Below are positions 5,956 through 13,096 of a stretch of 13,096 nucleotides of DNA, piece by piece (position 1 is the first letter of the stretch; the number at the start of each line of letters is the position of its first letter). The notes below the pieces were generated by a model. It saw only the letters and a program-made list of their open reading frames with translations. It did no database searches and was not told where the DNA came from. This DNA comes from RGIG7213 sp045652135 (GTDB taxonomy: Bacteria; Bacillota; Clostridia; Oscillospirales; CAG-272), in contig JAZRTS010000078.1 in the NCBI GenBank assembly GCA_045652135.1, positions 1-13,096 of the forward strand, in the 5' to 3' direction. Position numbers and translations under genes: made by a program.

Positions 5956-5989
5956 AAGGGGCAGGCTCATATTCAATGAGCCGCCCCTT
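5956..5989 (-). terminator. Probable hairpin terminator downstream of glyS
   Basis: Arms AAGGGGC-A-GGCTCAT (5956-5970) and ATGAGCC-GCCCCTT (5976-5989) pair over 14 bp with one bulged A; the loop is ATTCA. It lies 20 bases beyond the glyS stop on the minus strand. The bases after the stem in that direction (AATGTTAAGC) are only moderately U-rich, so efficiency is uncertain. Together with the preceding + terminator it separates convergent units. Confidence 0.6.
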
Positions 5990-6009
5990 TGCGCATTTTA
6001 ATGTTTAAA

Positions 6010-7401
6010 TCAGAACTTGAGCTTTTCTGCAATGTATGCTTTAAGCTCGGAAATGGGCAGACGAACCTGCTGCATTGTGTCACGGTCTCTTACTGTTACA
6101 CAGCCGTCTTCCTTTGATTCAAAGTCGTATGTGATACAGAAGGGAGTACCGATCTCATCTTCTCTGCGGTAACGCTTACCGATAGAACCTGCATCATCAA
6201 AGTCAACCGAGAAGTCTTCAGCAAGCTGTGCGTATACTTCAGCAGCTTCTGCGGAAAGCTTCTTTGAAAGGGGAAGAACTGCAGCCTTGAAGGGAGCAAG
6301 TGCAGGATGAAGTCTTAAAACAACACGTGTGTCATTTTCAGCTATCTGTTCTTCGTCGTAAGCATCGCAAAGGAATGCAAGCGTTACTCTGTCAGCGCCA
6401 AGTGACGGCTCAACAACGTAAGGAATGTAATGCTCGTTTGTTTCGGGATCAAAGTATTCCATGCTCTGACCTGAGCAATTCTGATGCTGTGTCAAGTCGA
6501 AGTTTGTTCTGTCAGCAATACCCCAAAGCTCGCCCCAGCCGAACGGGAACAAGAACTCGATGTCCGTTGTTGCGTTGGAGTAGTGAGAAAGCTCTTCTTT
6601 TGCGTGGTCACGCATACGGGTGTTTTCTTCCTTGAGTCCGAGTGACTTCAGCCACTGACCGCAGAAATCCTTCCAATATACGAACCACTGCAGGTCTTCG
6701 CCGGGTTTACAGAAGAATTCAAGCTCCATCTGTTCAAATTCTCTTGTTCTGAATATGAAGTTACCGGGTGTGATCTCGTTTCTGAACGACTTACCAACCT
6801 GTGCGATACCGAAGGGAAGCTTCTTTCTCGTTGTTCTTGCAACGTTCTTGAAGTTTACGAAGATACCCTGAGCTGTTTCGGGACGGAGATAAAGCTCTGA
6901 TGCGCTGTCTTCCGTTACACCCATAAACGTCTTGAACATAAGGTTGAATTTTCTAACGTCCGTAAAGTCGCAAGCTCCGCAATCGGGACACTTGATTCCG
7001 TGTTCCTTGATGTAATCTGCGAGCTGTGCGTTTGTCCAACCGCCGACATTTATTTCTATGTCGTTTTCAGCCGCATAATCTTCGATAAGCTTGTCAGCTC
7101 TGTGACGGGCACGGCAAACACGGCAGTCCATAAGCGGGTCAGTAAAGCCGCCGACGTGACCTGATGCTACCCAGGTTTGGGGATTCATAAGTATTGCGCT
7201 GTCAAGTCCTACGTTGTAGGGAGACATCTGCACAAATTTTTTCCACCAAGCTCTTTTTACGTTGTTTTTGAGTTCAACACCCAAAGGACCGTAGTCCCAA
7301 GCGTTTGCAAGACCGCCGTATATTTCAGAGCCTGAGAAAATATATCCTCTGTTTTTACAGAGTGCAACGATCTTTTCCATTGTCTTTTCATTATTGTTCA
7401 T
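6010..7401 (-). CDS. glyS: Glycine--tRNA ligase, single-chain alpha2 class II type
   Basis: 463 residues from ATG 7401. A TTG at 7413 is in frame but sits almost on the purine-rich site AGAAGG, so ATG is preferred. The enzyme charges tRNA(Gly) with glycine using ATP. Visible in order: the GlyRS N-terminal signature GYIFSGSEIYGGLANAWDYGPLG (residues 19-41, here split by function), a cysteine-rich insertion with CRVC (93-96) and CPDC/C (138-144) likely to bind zinc, LRPETAQG (172-179), class II motif 2 with FRNEITP (206-212) and FRTREFEQME (217-226), motif 3 GADRVTLAFL (335-344), and an anticodon-binding domain from about residue 355. Length matches the alpha2 (archaeal/eukaryotic-like and some bacterial) form rather than the two-subunit glyQS form. 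No T-box leader is seen upstream. It follows the LCP gene by 30 bp. Confidence 0.96.
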   Translation of the reverse strand: MNNNEKTMEKIVALCKNRGYIFSGSEIYGGLANAWDYGPLGVELKNNVKRAWWKKFVQMSPYNVGLDSAILMNPQTWVASGHVGGFTDPLMDCRVCRARHRADKLIEDYAAENDIEINVGGWTNAQLADYIKEHGIKCPDCGACDFTDVRKFNLMFKTFMGVTEDSASELYLRPETAQGIFVNFKNVARTTRKKLPFGIAQVGKSFRNEITPGNFIFRTREFEQMELEFFCKPGEDLQWFVYWKDFCGQWLKSLGLKEENTRMRDHAKEELSHYSNATTDIEFLFPFGWGELWGIADRTNFDLTQHQNCSGQSMEYFDPETNEHYIPYVVEPSLGADRVTLAFLCDAYDEEQIAENDTRVVLRLHPALAPFKAAVLPLSKKLSAEAAEVYAQLAEDFSVDFDDAGSIGKRYRREDEIGTPFCITYDFESKEDGCVTVRDRDTMQQVRLPISELKAYIAEKLKF

Positions 7402-7431
7402 AATAAAAACCAATCCTTCTCTATATGTATT

Positions 7432-8541
7432 TTATTTATAACTTGAAAATATGTTATGTACTGCTGAATATGTATATTCGAAATAGTCCTTTCCGCCCTC
7501 GTTCTTGTACGTGCCCGGAATGGTAAGTGTCTTTATGTTGAACAGAGTATAATTTTTAAACATTTCAAGTATGTTTTCTGCGTCTTTTGCGTTTATATCC
7601 GTGCTTCCGTCCTTGCTGGCGATTATTTTGTTGAGTCCGCCCATTGTTGCAAGTACGTCCTCGTCAGAATAGGAAAAGCTTGAATCGGCGATAGTCTTGA
7701 AGAAATTCACGGCTATTTCACAGCGTTTTTCTTCTCCGCCGTTGTGAAGATGATAGCGCAAAAGGTGAGTTGATTTTTCTCCGTCAAGCCTCTGCATACC
7801 TTTCTTGAGGTCGATTGTGAAAGGCGTACCCGGAAGGTTGATTATGTTACCGTTTTCATCGTATTCATATTCGTAATCGTCAAGAGACGTACCGGGCATA
7901 AGCACTCTTTCTTCTTCATTGACGTAATACATATCGTACGGTATCTCATACGATATACCGGTAGGATACATAAAATCTATGACTTCCTTTGCCATATTGA
8001 CCTGCATTTCTATGCAGTAGTCAATGGAAAGACTGATTATGGACGTTATAAGCTGTTTAAAATAGCTGATAGTGACGGTTTCGTACGCTTCTCCAAGTGT
8101 CGTCACGATACCGTGAGAGGTAACCTTTGTCGTTTTGGGGAGCGAAGTTATAAGAAAATCTCCCGTTTCTTTGTCTGCGTGAATTATAAGTATAGTGTCT
8201 GCTGTATAATGTCTTGCGTTTTTAACGTAATCCTCAGCCTTTGCATCTTCGGGAAGGTTAACACGGTAATCCTTGAACAGATTAGGCTGATAGTCCGTTC
8301 CGATTATAAGCATCGTAAACGATTCGGCGTTTATATTAAGCTTGGGCGGTGTTTCGTTTTCGTGGTCATCGTTTTCGTCAGGTACCGTGACCGACGTATC
8401 AAAACCGCTTTCTTTTTCGACGGTAGCGTCAAATCCGCTTGTTGCATCCTTAAGAAGTGGTGTTATGACGAAACCGAGCGTTCCGAAAATAATGATCGAT
8501 ATAGCAAATGCAATTGCAAAATTCTTTATTGACGGTAACAT
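7432..8541 (-). CDS. Divergent LytR-CpsA-Psr (LCP) family membrane protein
   Basis: 369 residues from ATG 8541; an adjacent ATG at 8544 lies only 3 bases from the GGAGG site (8548-8552), whereas 8541 lies 6. Residues 7-29 form one N-terminal membrane helix, followed by an acidic linker (about 30-70) and an extracytoplasmic domain. LCP landmarks appear in order: MLIIGTDYQ (77-85), ADTILIIHADKETGDFLITSLPKTTKV (114-140) and STHLLRYHLHNGGEEKRCE (257-275). LCP enzymes transfer glycopolymers such as teichoic acid or capsule from lipid carriers to peptidoglycan. Several arginines and aspartates of the classical motifs (GxDxR, RxDT, IPRDT, RxR) are replaced here, as in a divergent clostridial subgroup, so activity is uncertain. 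It is the first gene of a unit with glyS and has its own promoter. Confidence 0.8.
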   Translation of the reverse strand: MLPSIKNFAIAFAISIIIFGTLGFVITPLLKDATSGFDATVEKESGFDTSVTVPDENDDHENETPPKLNINAESFTMLIIGTDYQPNLFKDYRVNLPEDAKAEDYVKNARHYTADTILIIHADKETGDFLITSLPKTTKVTSHGIVTTLGEAYETVTISYFKQLITSIISLSIDYCIEMQVNMAKEVIDFMYPTGISYEIPYDMYYVNEEERVLMPGTSLDDYEYEYDENGNIINLPGTPFTIDLKKGMQRLDGEKSTHLLRYHLHNGGEEKRCEIAVNFFKTIADSSFSYSDEDVLATMGGLNKIIASKDGSTDINAKDAENILEMFKNYTLFNIKTLTIPGTYKNEGGKDYFEYTYSAVHNIFSSYK

Positions 8542-8573
8542 CATTTTCCTCCGTTTTCGTACTCAGTTTATCT

Positions 8574-8602
8574 ATTATATTATATTTTACTTACAATTGC
8601 AA
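8574..8602 (-). promoter_or_regulatory. Promoter of the LCP - glyS unit
   Basis: On the minus strand, -35 TTGCAA (8602-8597), a 17-base spacer and a consensus -10 TATAAT (8579-8574), within a TATAATATAAT run. The leader to ATG 8541 is about 25 bases, too short for a T-box or other large riboswitch. The -35 and the bases before it (GGTATTGCAAT) are identical to those at the oxidoreductase operon promoter. Confidence 0.78.
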
Positions 8603-8715
8603 TACCCAATTTGACGAAAATCTTTAAATTAATTTTAACAATAAAGCAAAGCGGTGTATACGTGCTCCTGTATGACCATTTCTTTACAAATTTTTAATCA
8701 TTTTTGATGCTTTTG

Positions 8716-8724
8716 TGATATACT
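8716..8724 (+). promoter_or_regulatory. Extended -10 promoter of the TraB/GumN operon
   Basis: TGATATACT gives TG, one base, then TATACT (8719-8724), an extended -10. No acceptable -35 sits 16-18 bases upstream, so it depends on the extended element or on an activator. The start would be near 8731, 24 bases before ATG 8755. The 8603-8715 stretch between the divergent promoters is AT-rich, with a short palindrome AAATTAATTT (8626-8635) and no other clear signal. Confidence 0.55.
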
Positions 8725-8754
8725 GAAAGTGAATTTTATTTTGAGGAATTTGCT

Positions 8755-9711
8755 ATGAAAAATAATTTTAAAATCAGATTTACATCACTGTTTATCTGCA
8801 TTTGTATATTAATTCCGCTGTTTTCATCATGCGGTATGCTTGACAGTGAATACAGACCTGCGCTTTGGCGCGTCAGCGGTGATGACGGCGAGGTTATGTA
8901 TATTATGGGGTCCGTGCATATCGGAGAAGAAAGTATGTACCCGTTCGACGACAGAGTTAACTCAGCTTTTGAAGAATGTGAATATCTTGCAGTCGAATAC
9001 GATATCGTGAGTGCCGAAGAACGCTCTGAAAAATGGACGGCGGAAGAACAATACGCGTATCTGGCGCAGTTTGTCTATAAAGACGGAGACAGTATCAAAA
9101 ATCATTTAAGCGCCGATACCTACAATTCGGCAAAGGCATATCTCATGCAAAAGGATGCTTACAGCGAACAAATGGATTTGTTCGTTCCCGCAATGTGGCA
9201 CAGCGTTATAAATTCTCTTGTTACCGAAGAATCCGGATATGATACGAATATCGGCGTTGACAGGGTGCTTATCAAACTCGCGAGAGAAACCGGCAAGCAG
9301 GTGCTTGAAGTGGAAAGCGAAAAGTTTCAGACAGAACTTACGCTTTCGTTTGATGATATAATTTACGACGACTCTATACGTCAGACTATTGAGTCGAAAA
9401 ATGATATTGCAATGCAGTATGCATATATGATAGATCTCTGGAAACGCGGACGCGATGATCTTATCGACGTTATGACAAACGGAATGACGTTTTTGTATTC
9501 AGGTCCCGATGACGGAGAATATGCAAAAGCATACGAAGAATATAACAACAAAATGATGAACGAACGTAATGTCAACATGGCTGATGTTGCCGACGGATAT
9601 ATCAAAGACGGAAAAAAAGTATTTTTCGTTGTCGGTGCGGCACATATATGCGGTGAGGACGGAATTGTTGAGTTGTTGAGAGCAAAGGGATATACGGTAG
9701 ACAGGGTATAA
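8755..9711 (+). CDS. TraB/GumN (TIKI-like) family lipoprotein
   Basis: 318 residues; GAGGA at 8743-8747 lies 7 bases before ATG. A lipoprotein signal covers residues 1-26: basic NFKIRF, hydrophobic core, and lipobox LFSSC with Cys26. The mature part fits the TraB/GumN family: GSVHIG (52-57) with the first conserved His, AVEYD (79-83), NIGVDRVL (165-172), LEVESE (184-189), ERNVNM (270-275) with the conserved Arg-Asn, and VGAAHICGEDGIV (293-305) near the C-terminus with the second conserved His. Animal TIKI relatives are metal-dependent proteases and the bacterial members are thought to be peptidases; their substrates are mostly unknown. The protein should be anchored on the outer face of the membrane. 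It is the first gene of a tightly packed run and ends one base before the next start. Confidence 0.88.
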   Translation: MKNNFKIRFTSLFICICILIPLFSSCGMLDSEYRPALWRVSGDDGEVMYIMGSVHIGEESMYPFDDRVNSAFEECEYLAVEYDIVSAEERSEKWTAEEQYAYLAQFVYKDGDSIKNHLSADTYNSAKAYLMQKDAYSEQMDLFVPAMWHSVINSLVTEESGYDTNIGVDRVLIKLARETGKQVLEVESEKFQTELTLSFDDIIYDDSIRQTIESKNDIAMQYAYMIDLWKRGRDDLIDVMTNGMTFLYSGPDDGEYAKAYEEYNNKMMNERNVNMADVADGYIKDGKKVFFVVGAAHICGEDGIVELLRAKGYTVDRV

Positions 9712-9712
9712 T

Positions 9713-11554
9713 ATGGAGTTTTTTAAAAGAGTTTTTGATAAAATAACTGTTGAAAAAGTAACACGAAGGCTTTTAAGCTCGTGGTTTTTGGCTTGCTTTA
9801 TTTCAGCGGCATATTCAGATGCGCCGAACGGTGAATTTCTGTATTTTGAAAAGACATCGATAGCATCCGTGAGCTTCGGCATACACATTATTATAATTTT
9901 TGCGCTTTTTGTTTTTCAGATGTTTGCATTTACACGCTTTGAAAGCGATAAGACGGAAAGACTGGTGTTGCTTTTATCTTTCTTACCGTATGCATTTATG
10001 TGTTCATCGGCTGAGCCTGACGGTATATGGGTAATGTTCGGTATCTGCGCAGTATTGTTTCTCATTTGCAAATACGTTTTTTCTGATATCGACGACGGAT
10101 TCGGTTTTCCGTTTGAAAAAAAAGGAATGATAATTACAGCCGTTATTTGTGCGTGCTTTTTTACGGCATTTCTGTGTATACAGGCTGTATGCCGTGTGCG
10201 GACACAGTGTACGCCGTGCTTCGATTTCGGTATTTTCTCGCAGATGTATTACTATATGAAGGAAACACTTCAGCCGCTTGTTACGTGCGAGCGTGCTGTG
10301 CTTCTTTCGCATTTCGATGTACACGTTTCACCTATTTATTATCTGTTTCTGCCGATATTTGCGCTGTTCCCAACACCAGAAACACTTGTCGTATGTCAGG
10401 CGCTTTTGCTTGTGTCGGGTATCGTTCCGCTTATACTTCTGTGCCGAAAGCTTTCGCTTTCTCATAAAGCAACAGCGCTTTTTACGGTTTGCTATACGTT
10501 TTACCCGACGGTCATGGGCGGATGCTATTATGACTTGCATGAAAACAAATTTTTGCTTCCGCTTATGCTGTGGCTGTTCCTTTTTATCGAGAAAAACAAG
10601 TGGTGGGGAATTATCACATTTTCAACTCTGACCTTGCTTGTAAAAGAGGATGCACCCGTATATATTGCATTTGTTGCAATATATCTGTTCGTTTCAAAAA
10701 AAGATTTTCTGAAAGGCTCTGTGCTTCTTGCTATGGCGCTTGTCTACTTTGCAGGCGTCGTTGCGTATCTTGAAACGTACGGTTATTCGGGAATCATGTC
10801 GAACAGATATAATAACTTCATATATGAGGACGGCGGCGGACTTGCGTCCGTTATCAAATCCGTTTTGATAAGCCCCGCAAACGTCATAAAAGAGGTGCTT
10901 GATCCCGAAGCGGATTCCGTAGGCTCAAAGATAGGTTTTATGCTTTCTATGCTCACACCGCTTTGCTTTTTGCCGTTCGTTACAAAAAAATATTCAAGAT
11001 ATATACTTTTAGGCCCGTTTGTGCTTGTCAATCTTATGCCCGACTATGTTTACCAGCACAGCCTTTACTTCCAGTATACTTACGGCTCAGGCGCTTGTCT
11101 TTTCTATCTTGCCATAATGAATTATTCGGAGCTTACGGATAAATTCAAGAGAAGTGCAGGGGTGACAGCAGCTCTTGCTTCGATGATATTCTTTTCGGGA
11201 ACTATCGCTCACAAGCCGAATTATCTTGAAAATTACCTTACCAATAAAGAAAATCACGATTACGTGACAAATGTTCTTGCTGAGATTCCCGAGGAAGCAT
11301 CCGTTGCGGCAAGCACGATGTATGTAACGCAATGCTCGCAAAGACGTGAGGTGTACAGCCTTGATGATTCAAATTATCTTAAATCACCGACACATACTGA
11401 ATACGTTGTTCTTGATTTGAGATACAAGTCAAACAGAGATAAATACGAAGACGTTTATAAAGACAGCGATGAGTATGCGCTTGTGACATATAAGGAAAAC
11501 TGGGTTGCGGTTTTACGCTGCTGTGACTGCTCAGAGGGTGTCTGCGATGGCTAA
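9713..11554 (+). CDS. DUF2079 family polytopic membrane protein (GT-C-like)
   Basis: 613 residues with about a dozen hydrophobic segments. Family landmarks of DUF2079 are clear: FDFGIFSQ (170-177), SHFDVHVSP (199-207), FPTPETLVVCQALLL (219-233), DLHENKFLLPLML (274-286) and VKEDAP (310-315). The last ~110 residues are a soluble domain that ends VLRCC. The family resembles GT-C glycosyltransferases, which use lipid-linked sugars on the outer face of the membrane, but no activity has been shown for it as far as I know. The N-terminal ~140 residues carry extra membrane segments ahead of the core. The start ATG is one base after the TraB stop (TAATATG) with only a weak ribosome site, so translation is probably coupled. 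The end overlaps the next gene by 8 bases. Confidence 0.88.
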   Translation: MEFFKRVFDKITVEKVTRRLLSSWFLACFISAAYSDAPNGEFLYFEKTSIASVSFGIHIIIIFALFVFQMFAFTRFESDKTERLVLLLSFLPYAFMCSSAEPDGIWVMFGICAVLFLICKYVFSDIDDGFGFPFEKKGMIITAVICACFFTAFLCIQAVCRVRTQCTPCFDFGIFSQMYYYMKETLQPLVTCERAVLLSHFDVHVSPIYYLFLPIFALFPTPETLVVCQALLLVSGIVPLILLCRKLSLSHKATALFTVCYTFYPTVMGGCYYDLHENKFLLPLMLWLFLFIEKNKWWGIITFSTLTLLVKEDAPVYIAFVAIYLFVSKKDFLKGSVLLAMALVYFAGVVAYLETYGYSGIMSNRYNNFIYEDGGGLASVIKSVLISPANVIKEVLDPEADSVGSKIGFMLSMLTPLCFLPFVTKKYSRYILLGPFVLVNLMPDYVYQHSLYFQYTYGSGACLFYLAIMNYSELTDKFKRSAGVTAALASMIFFSGTIAHKPNYLENYLTNKENHDYVTNVLAEIPEEASVAASTMYVTQCSQRREVYSLDDSNYLKSPTHTEYVVLDLRYKSNRDKYEDVYKDSDEYALVTYKENWVAVLRCCDCSEGVCDG

Positions 11555-11891
11555 TCCTTTCAAAAAGCTGTTTGCGCCCAAAGAGGGAAGTCTGCGCTTC
11601 CGTGTGGAAATGGCTGAAAAAATATGCAAGCATCCGCTTAAATATATTACAAAGCCGTCGGAAAATATTGAGGACGGCGACATCATCATCGGTAAAGGCG
11701 GAATATGCTATATGAAAAACGGTGAATTTACCGTCACGTCACAGGAAAAAACGCTGTTCAGAACGGATATTGAACAGCTTGAAGCATATGAGCTTATGTC
11801 ACTTGAGGGTGCCGTTTGCAAAGGTCCCGATAAAGAAAATAACGGCGAATACAGAACCGTTACGGTGTTTTATAAATATTACAGAAAATAA
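11547..11891 (+). CDS. Small cytosolic protein, function unknown
   Basis: 114 residues from ATG 11547, chosen because AGAGGG (11534-11539) lies 7 bases upstream; the frame is open further upstream only within the preceding gene. No signal peptide or membrane segment. The N-terminal 35 residues are basic and helical (FKKLFAPKEGSLRFRVEMAEKICKHPLKY, in part). The rest alternates strands: GDIIIGKGG, CYMKNGEFTVTS, LEAYELMSLEGAV, YRTVTVFYKYYRK. A single small beta domain of the pleckstrin-like or GRAM-like size is possible, but that is a guess from the pattern. It overlaps the DUF2079 gene by 8 bases, so its synthesis is likely coupled to it, and it ends 19 bases before the isomerase gene. No family recognised. 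Confidence 0.82.
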   Translation: MANPFKKLFAPKEGSLRFRVEMAEKICKHPLKYITKPSENIEDGDIIIGKGGICYMKNGEFTVTSQEKTLFRTDIEQLEAYELMSLEGAVCKGPDKENNGEYRTVTVFYKYYRK

Positions 11892-11910
11892 ATAATTAGG
11901 AGACGAAAAA

Positions 11911-12879
11911 ATGAAACTTGGTGTTCTTACAAATCTTTACGGCAATAAGCCAATTAATGAGGTCATTCCGTATCTTGCATCGCTTGGTGTTGAAGCGGTG
12001 GAGCTTGGTTGCGGCGGTTATCCAGGAGATGCGCATTGTTCCCCCGATAAGCTTCTTAACGACGAGGGGGCATATAACGATTTTATATCGCTTCTTGAAA
12101 AATACAATATGACCGTGTCGGCTCTTTCCTGCCACGGAAACCCCGTTCACCCCAATAAAGAGATAGCGGAGAAGTTCCACAGCGATTTTGAAAAAACGGT
12201 GCTTCTTGCCGAAAAAATGGGTATTGATACAGTCATCACATTTTCGGGTTGTCCCGGTGACCACGATGGCGCAAAATACCCCAACTGGGTAACTTGCCCT
12301 TGGCCTGAAGACTTTTTGGCGATCCTCGACTATCAATGGAATGACGTTCTCATTCCTTATTGGAAAAAGACGGCGGAATTCTGCAAAGCGCATAACGTCA
12401 CAAAGATAGCATTTGAAATGCACCCCGGCTTCTGTGTATACAATACAGAAACGCTTCTGAAGCTCCGTGAAGCTGTAGGCGATATCATCGGTGCAAACTT
12501 TGATCCCTCACACCTCATCTGGCAGGGAATGGACATCTGCGAGGCAATCAAAATGCTCAAGGGTTGTATCTTCCACTTCCACGCAAAGGACACAAGAATT
12601 GATAAAGGTAACACGGCAAGAATCGGTGTGCTTGATACAAAGCACTACGGAGATGAGCTTAACCGTGCGTGGGTTTTCCGTGCTATCGGTTACGGCCACG
12701 ATATGACTTATTGGAGAGATATCGTGTCAATGCTCCGTCTTTGCGGATACGATCATGTTATGTCAATAGAGCACGAGGACAGCCTTATGACGGTCGATGA
12801 AGGACTTGAAAAGGCAGTTGATTTCTTGAAGCAGGCAATTATTTCAGCACCCAAGCCGGGAACAATGTCCTGGGCGTAA
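11911..12879 (+). CDS. Sugar phosphate isomerase/epimerase, xylose-isomerase-like TIM barrel
   Basis: 322 residues; GGAGA at 11899-11903 lies 7 bases before ATG. The protein fits the AP endonuclease 2 / xylose-isomerase-like TIM barrel (IolE-type) family. Predicted metal and catalytic residues line up on strand ends: FEMHPG with E169, NFDPSH with D198 and H201, HFHAKD with H224, and SIEHED with E287. The N-terminus MKLGVLTNLYGNKPINEVI and the segment AVELGCGGYPGDAHC are typical of members acting on sugars or inositols. Reactions in the family include isomerisation, epimerisation and dehydration of sugars or keto-inositols; the substrate here is unknown. Its partner may be the Gfo/Idh/MocA protein 8 kb upstream or, more directly, the truncated gene that follows 10 bases later. 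Confidence 0.9.
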   Translation: MKLGVLTNLYGNKPINEVIPYLASLGVEAVELGCGGYPGDAHCSPDKLLNDEGAYNDFISLLEKYNMTVSALSCHGNPVHPNKEIAEKFHSDFEKTVLLAEKMGIDTVITFSGCPGDHDGAKYPNWVTCPWPEDFLAILDYQWNDVLIPYWKKTAEFCKAHNVTKIAFEMHPGFCVYNTETLLKLREAVGDIIGANFDPSHLIWQGMDICEAIKMLKGCIFHFHAKDTRIDKGNTARIGVLDTKHYGDELNRAWVFRAIGYGHDMTYWRDIVSMLRLCGYDHVMSIEHEDSLMTVDEGLEKAVDFLKQAIISAPKPGTMSWA

Positions 12880-12889
12880 GGAGCAGATT

Positions 12890-13096
12890 ATGGATAAAAA
12901 ACAGTACGGTCTTGATATAACCGACAAAAAAGACCTCGTCGGTATATGTTATACAATGTGGTTCAATGCCGTTCACGGAAGCGGTACGGATCCTGTGACA
13001 CACGCATTTAACGTCACAGAGCTTACGGAAAAATACGGCTGGAGCGAGGAATACGGCTTCGGTAACGCTGAAGAACAGCATAACGATATGTACAGC
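12890..13096 (+). CDS. Start of a further protein, possibly a TIM-barrel glycoside hydrolase (3' end outside window)
   Basis: 69 codons from ATG 12890, open to the right edge. AAGGAG (12878-12883) overlaps the stop of the isomerase gene and lies 6 bases before ATG, so the genes are co-translated. The sequence lacks a signal peptide. DLVGICYTMWFNAVHG (residues 15-30) looks like a first TIM-barrel strand with an aromatic end, as in GH71/GH99-like glycoside hydrolases, which often begin VG-x-x-Y-x-x-W-[FY]. This is only a resemblance over one strand and no catalytic residue is in view. The coding call is firm, the family is not. Confidence 0.75.
   Translation, partial: MDKKQYGLDITDKKDLVGICYTMWFNAVHGSGTDPVTHAFNVTELTEKYGWSEEYGFGNAEEQHNDMYS

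Noticed and set aside
6300..6635. 111-codon forward frame opposite glyS
   Set aside because: It is antisense to conserved class II synthetase motifs and has no ribosome site.
7931..7960. 8-bp inverted repeat ATATCGTA / TACGATAT with interleaved CGGTAT / ATACCG inside the LCP gene
   Set aside because: It is short, with a 10-base loop, and falls on Tyr/Asp/Ile codons (EIPYDMYYV) where such symmetry can arise by chance.
8545..8754. T-box or other riboswitch in the divergent region before LCP-glyS
   Set aside because: No T-box core (AGGGTGG) or specifier-stem structure is visible on the minus strand, and the promoter leaves a leader of only about 25 bases.
1..13096. CRISPR array, insertion sequence, prophage or toxin-antitoxin locus
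   Set aside because: No regularly spaced repeats, transposase or integrase motifs, terminal inverted repeats or target duplications were seen; all larger frames fit housekeeping, envelope or carbohydrate genes.

Overview
The window looks like a chromosomal segment from an anaerobic, low-to-mid GC Gram-positive of the class Clostridia, probably a Ruminococcus-like gut or rumen member of the Oscillospirales. The pointers are a secreted protein ending in a type I dockerin, a single-chain (alpha2-type) glycyl-tRNA synthetase, a divergent LytR-CpsA-Psr (LCP) protein, strong purine-rich Shine-Dalgarno sites and extended -10 promoters. This placement is inference from gene content; no rRNA or other taxonomic marker is present. 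There is no tRNA, rRNA, CRISPR array, insertion sequence or phage gene, and no gene-free stretch longer than about 210 bases.

Layout. (1) 2-292, +: tail of a secreted dockerin protein, closed by a strong terminator at 309-338. (2) 453-2099, +: a SulP anion transporter with its own promoter and a perfect 16-bp palindrome over the -10/start region. (3) 2209-4786, +: a three-gene operon made of a Gfo/Idh/MocA protein lacking the usual EKP lysine, a hexapeptide-repeat acyltransferase, and a YbaK/ProX-type tRNA-editing protein. It is driven by a promoter framed by an inverted repeat. (4) 4783-4941, -: a 52-codon single-TM protein whose stop shares a TTAA with the operon's last stop. (5) 5024-5884, +: a single-pass membrane protein of unknown function, closed by a strong terminator. 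(6) 6010-8541, -: a divergent LCP protein followed 30 bp later by glyS. (7) 8755 to the right edge, +: a tightly packed run made of a TraB/GumN lipoprotein, a DUF2079 polytopic membrane protein, a small unknown cytosolic protein, a xylose-isomerase-like TIM barrel, and the start of a further protein that may be a glycoside hydrolase.

How the genes may work together. Several genes fit carbohydrate use: the dockerin protein, the Gfo/Idh/MocA protein, the sugar isomerase/epimerase and the truncated last gene. Others act at the envelope: SulP, LCP, TraB/GumN, DUF2079 and two single-TM proteins. Two concern tRNA charging fidelity: glyS and the ProX-like editor. No classical defence or mobile system is visible. 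The points most worth a second look are a perfect 13-bp GAAA-loop hairpin inside the acyltransferase gene, the symmetric operator-like sequences at two promoters, an 11-bp box shared by two promoters, the GH109-like signature of the lysine-less oxidoreductase, and the coupled TraB-DUF2079-small protein unit.
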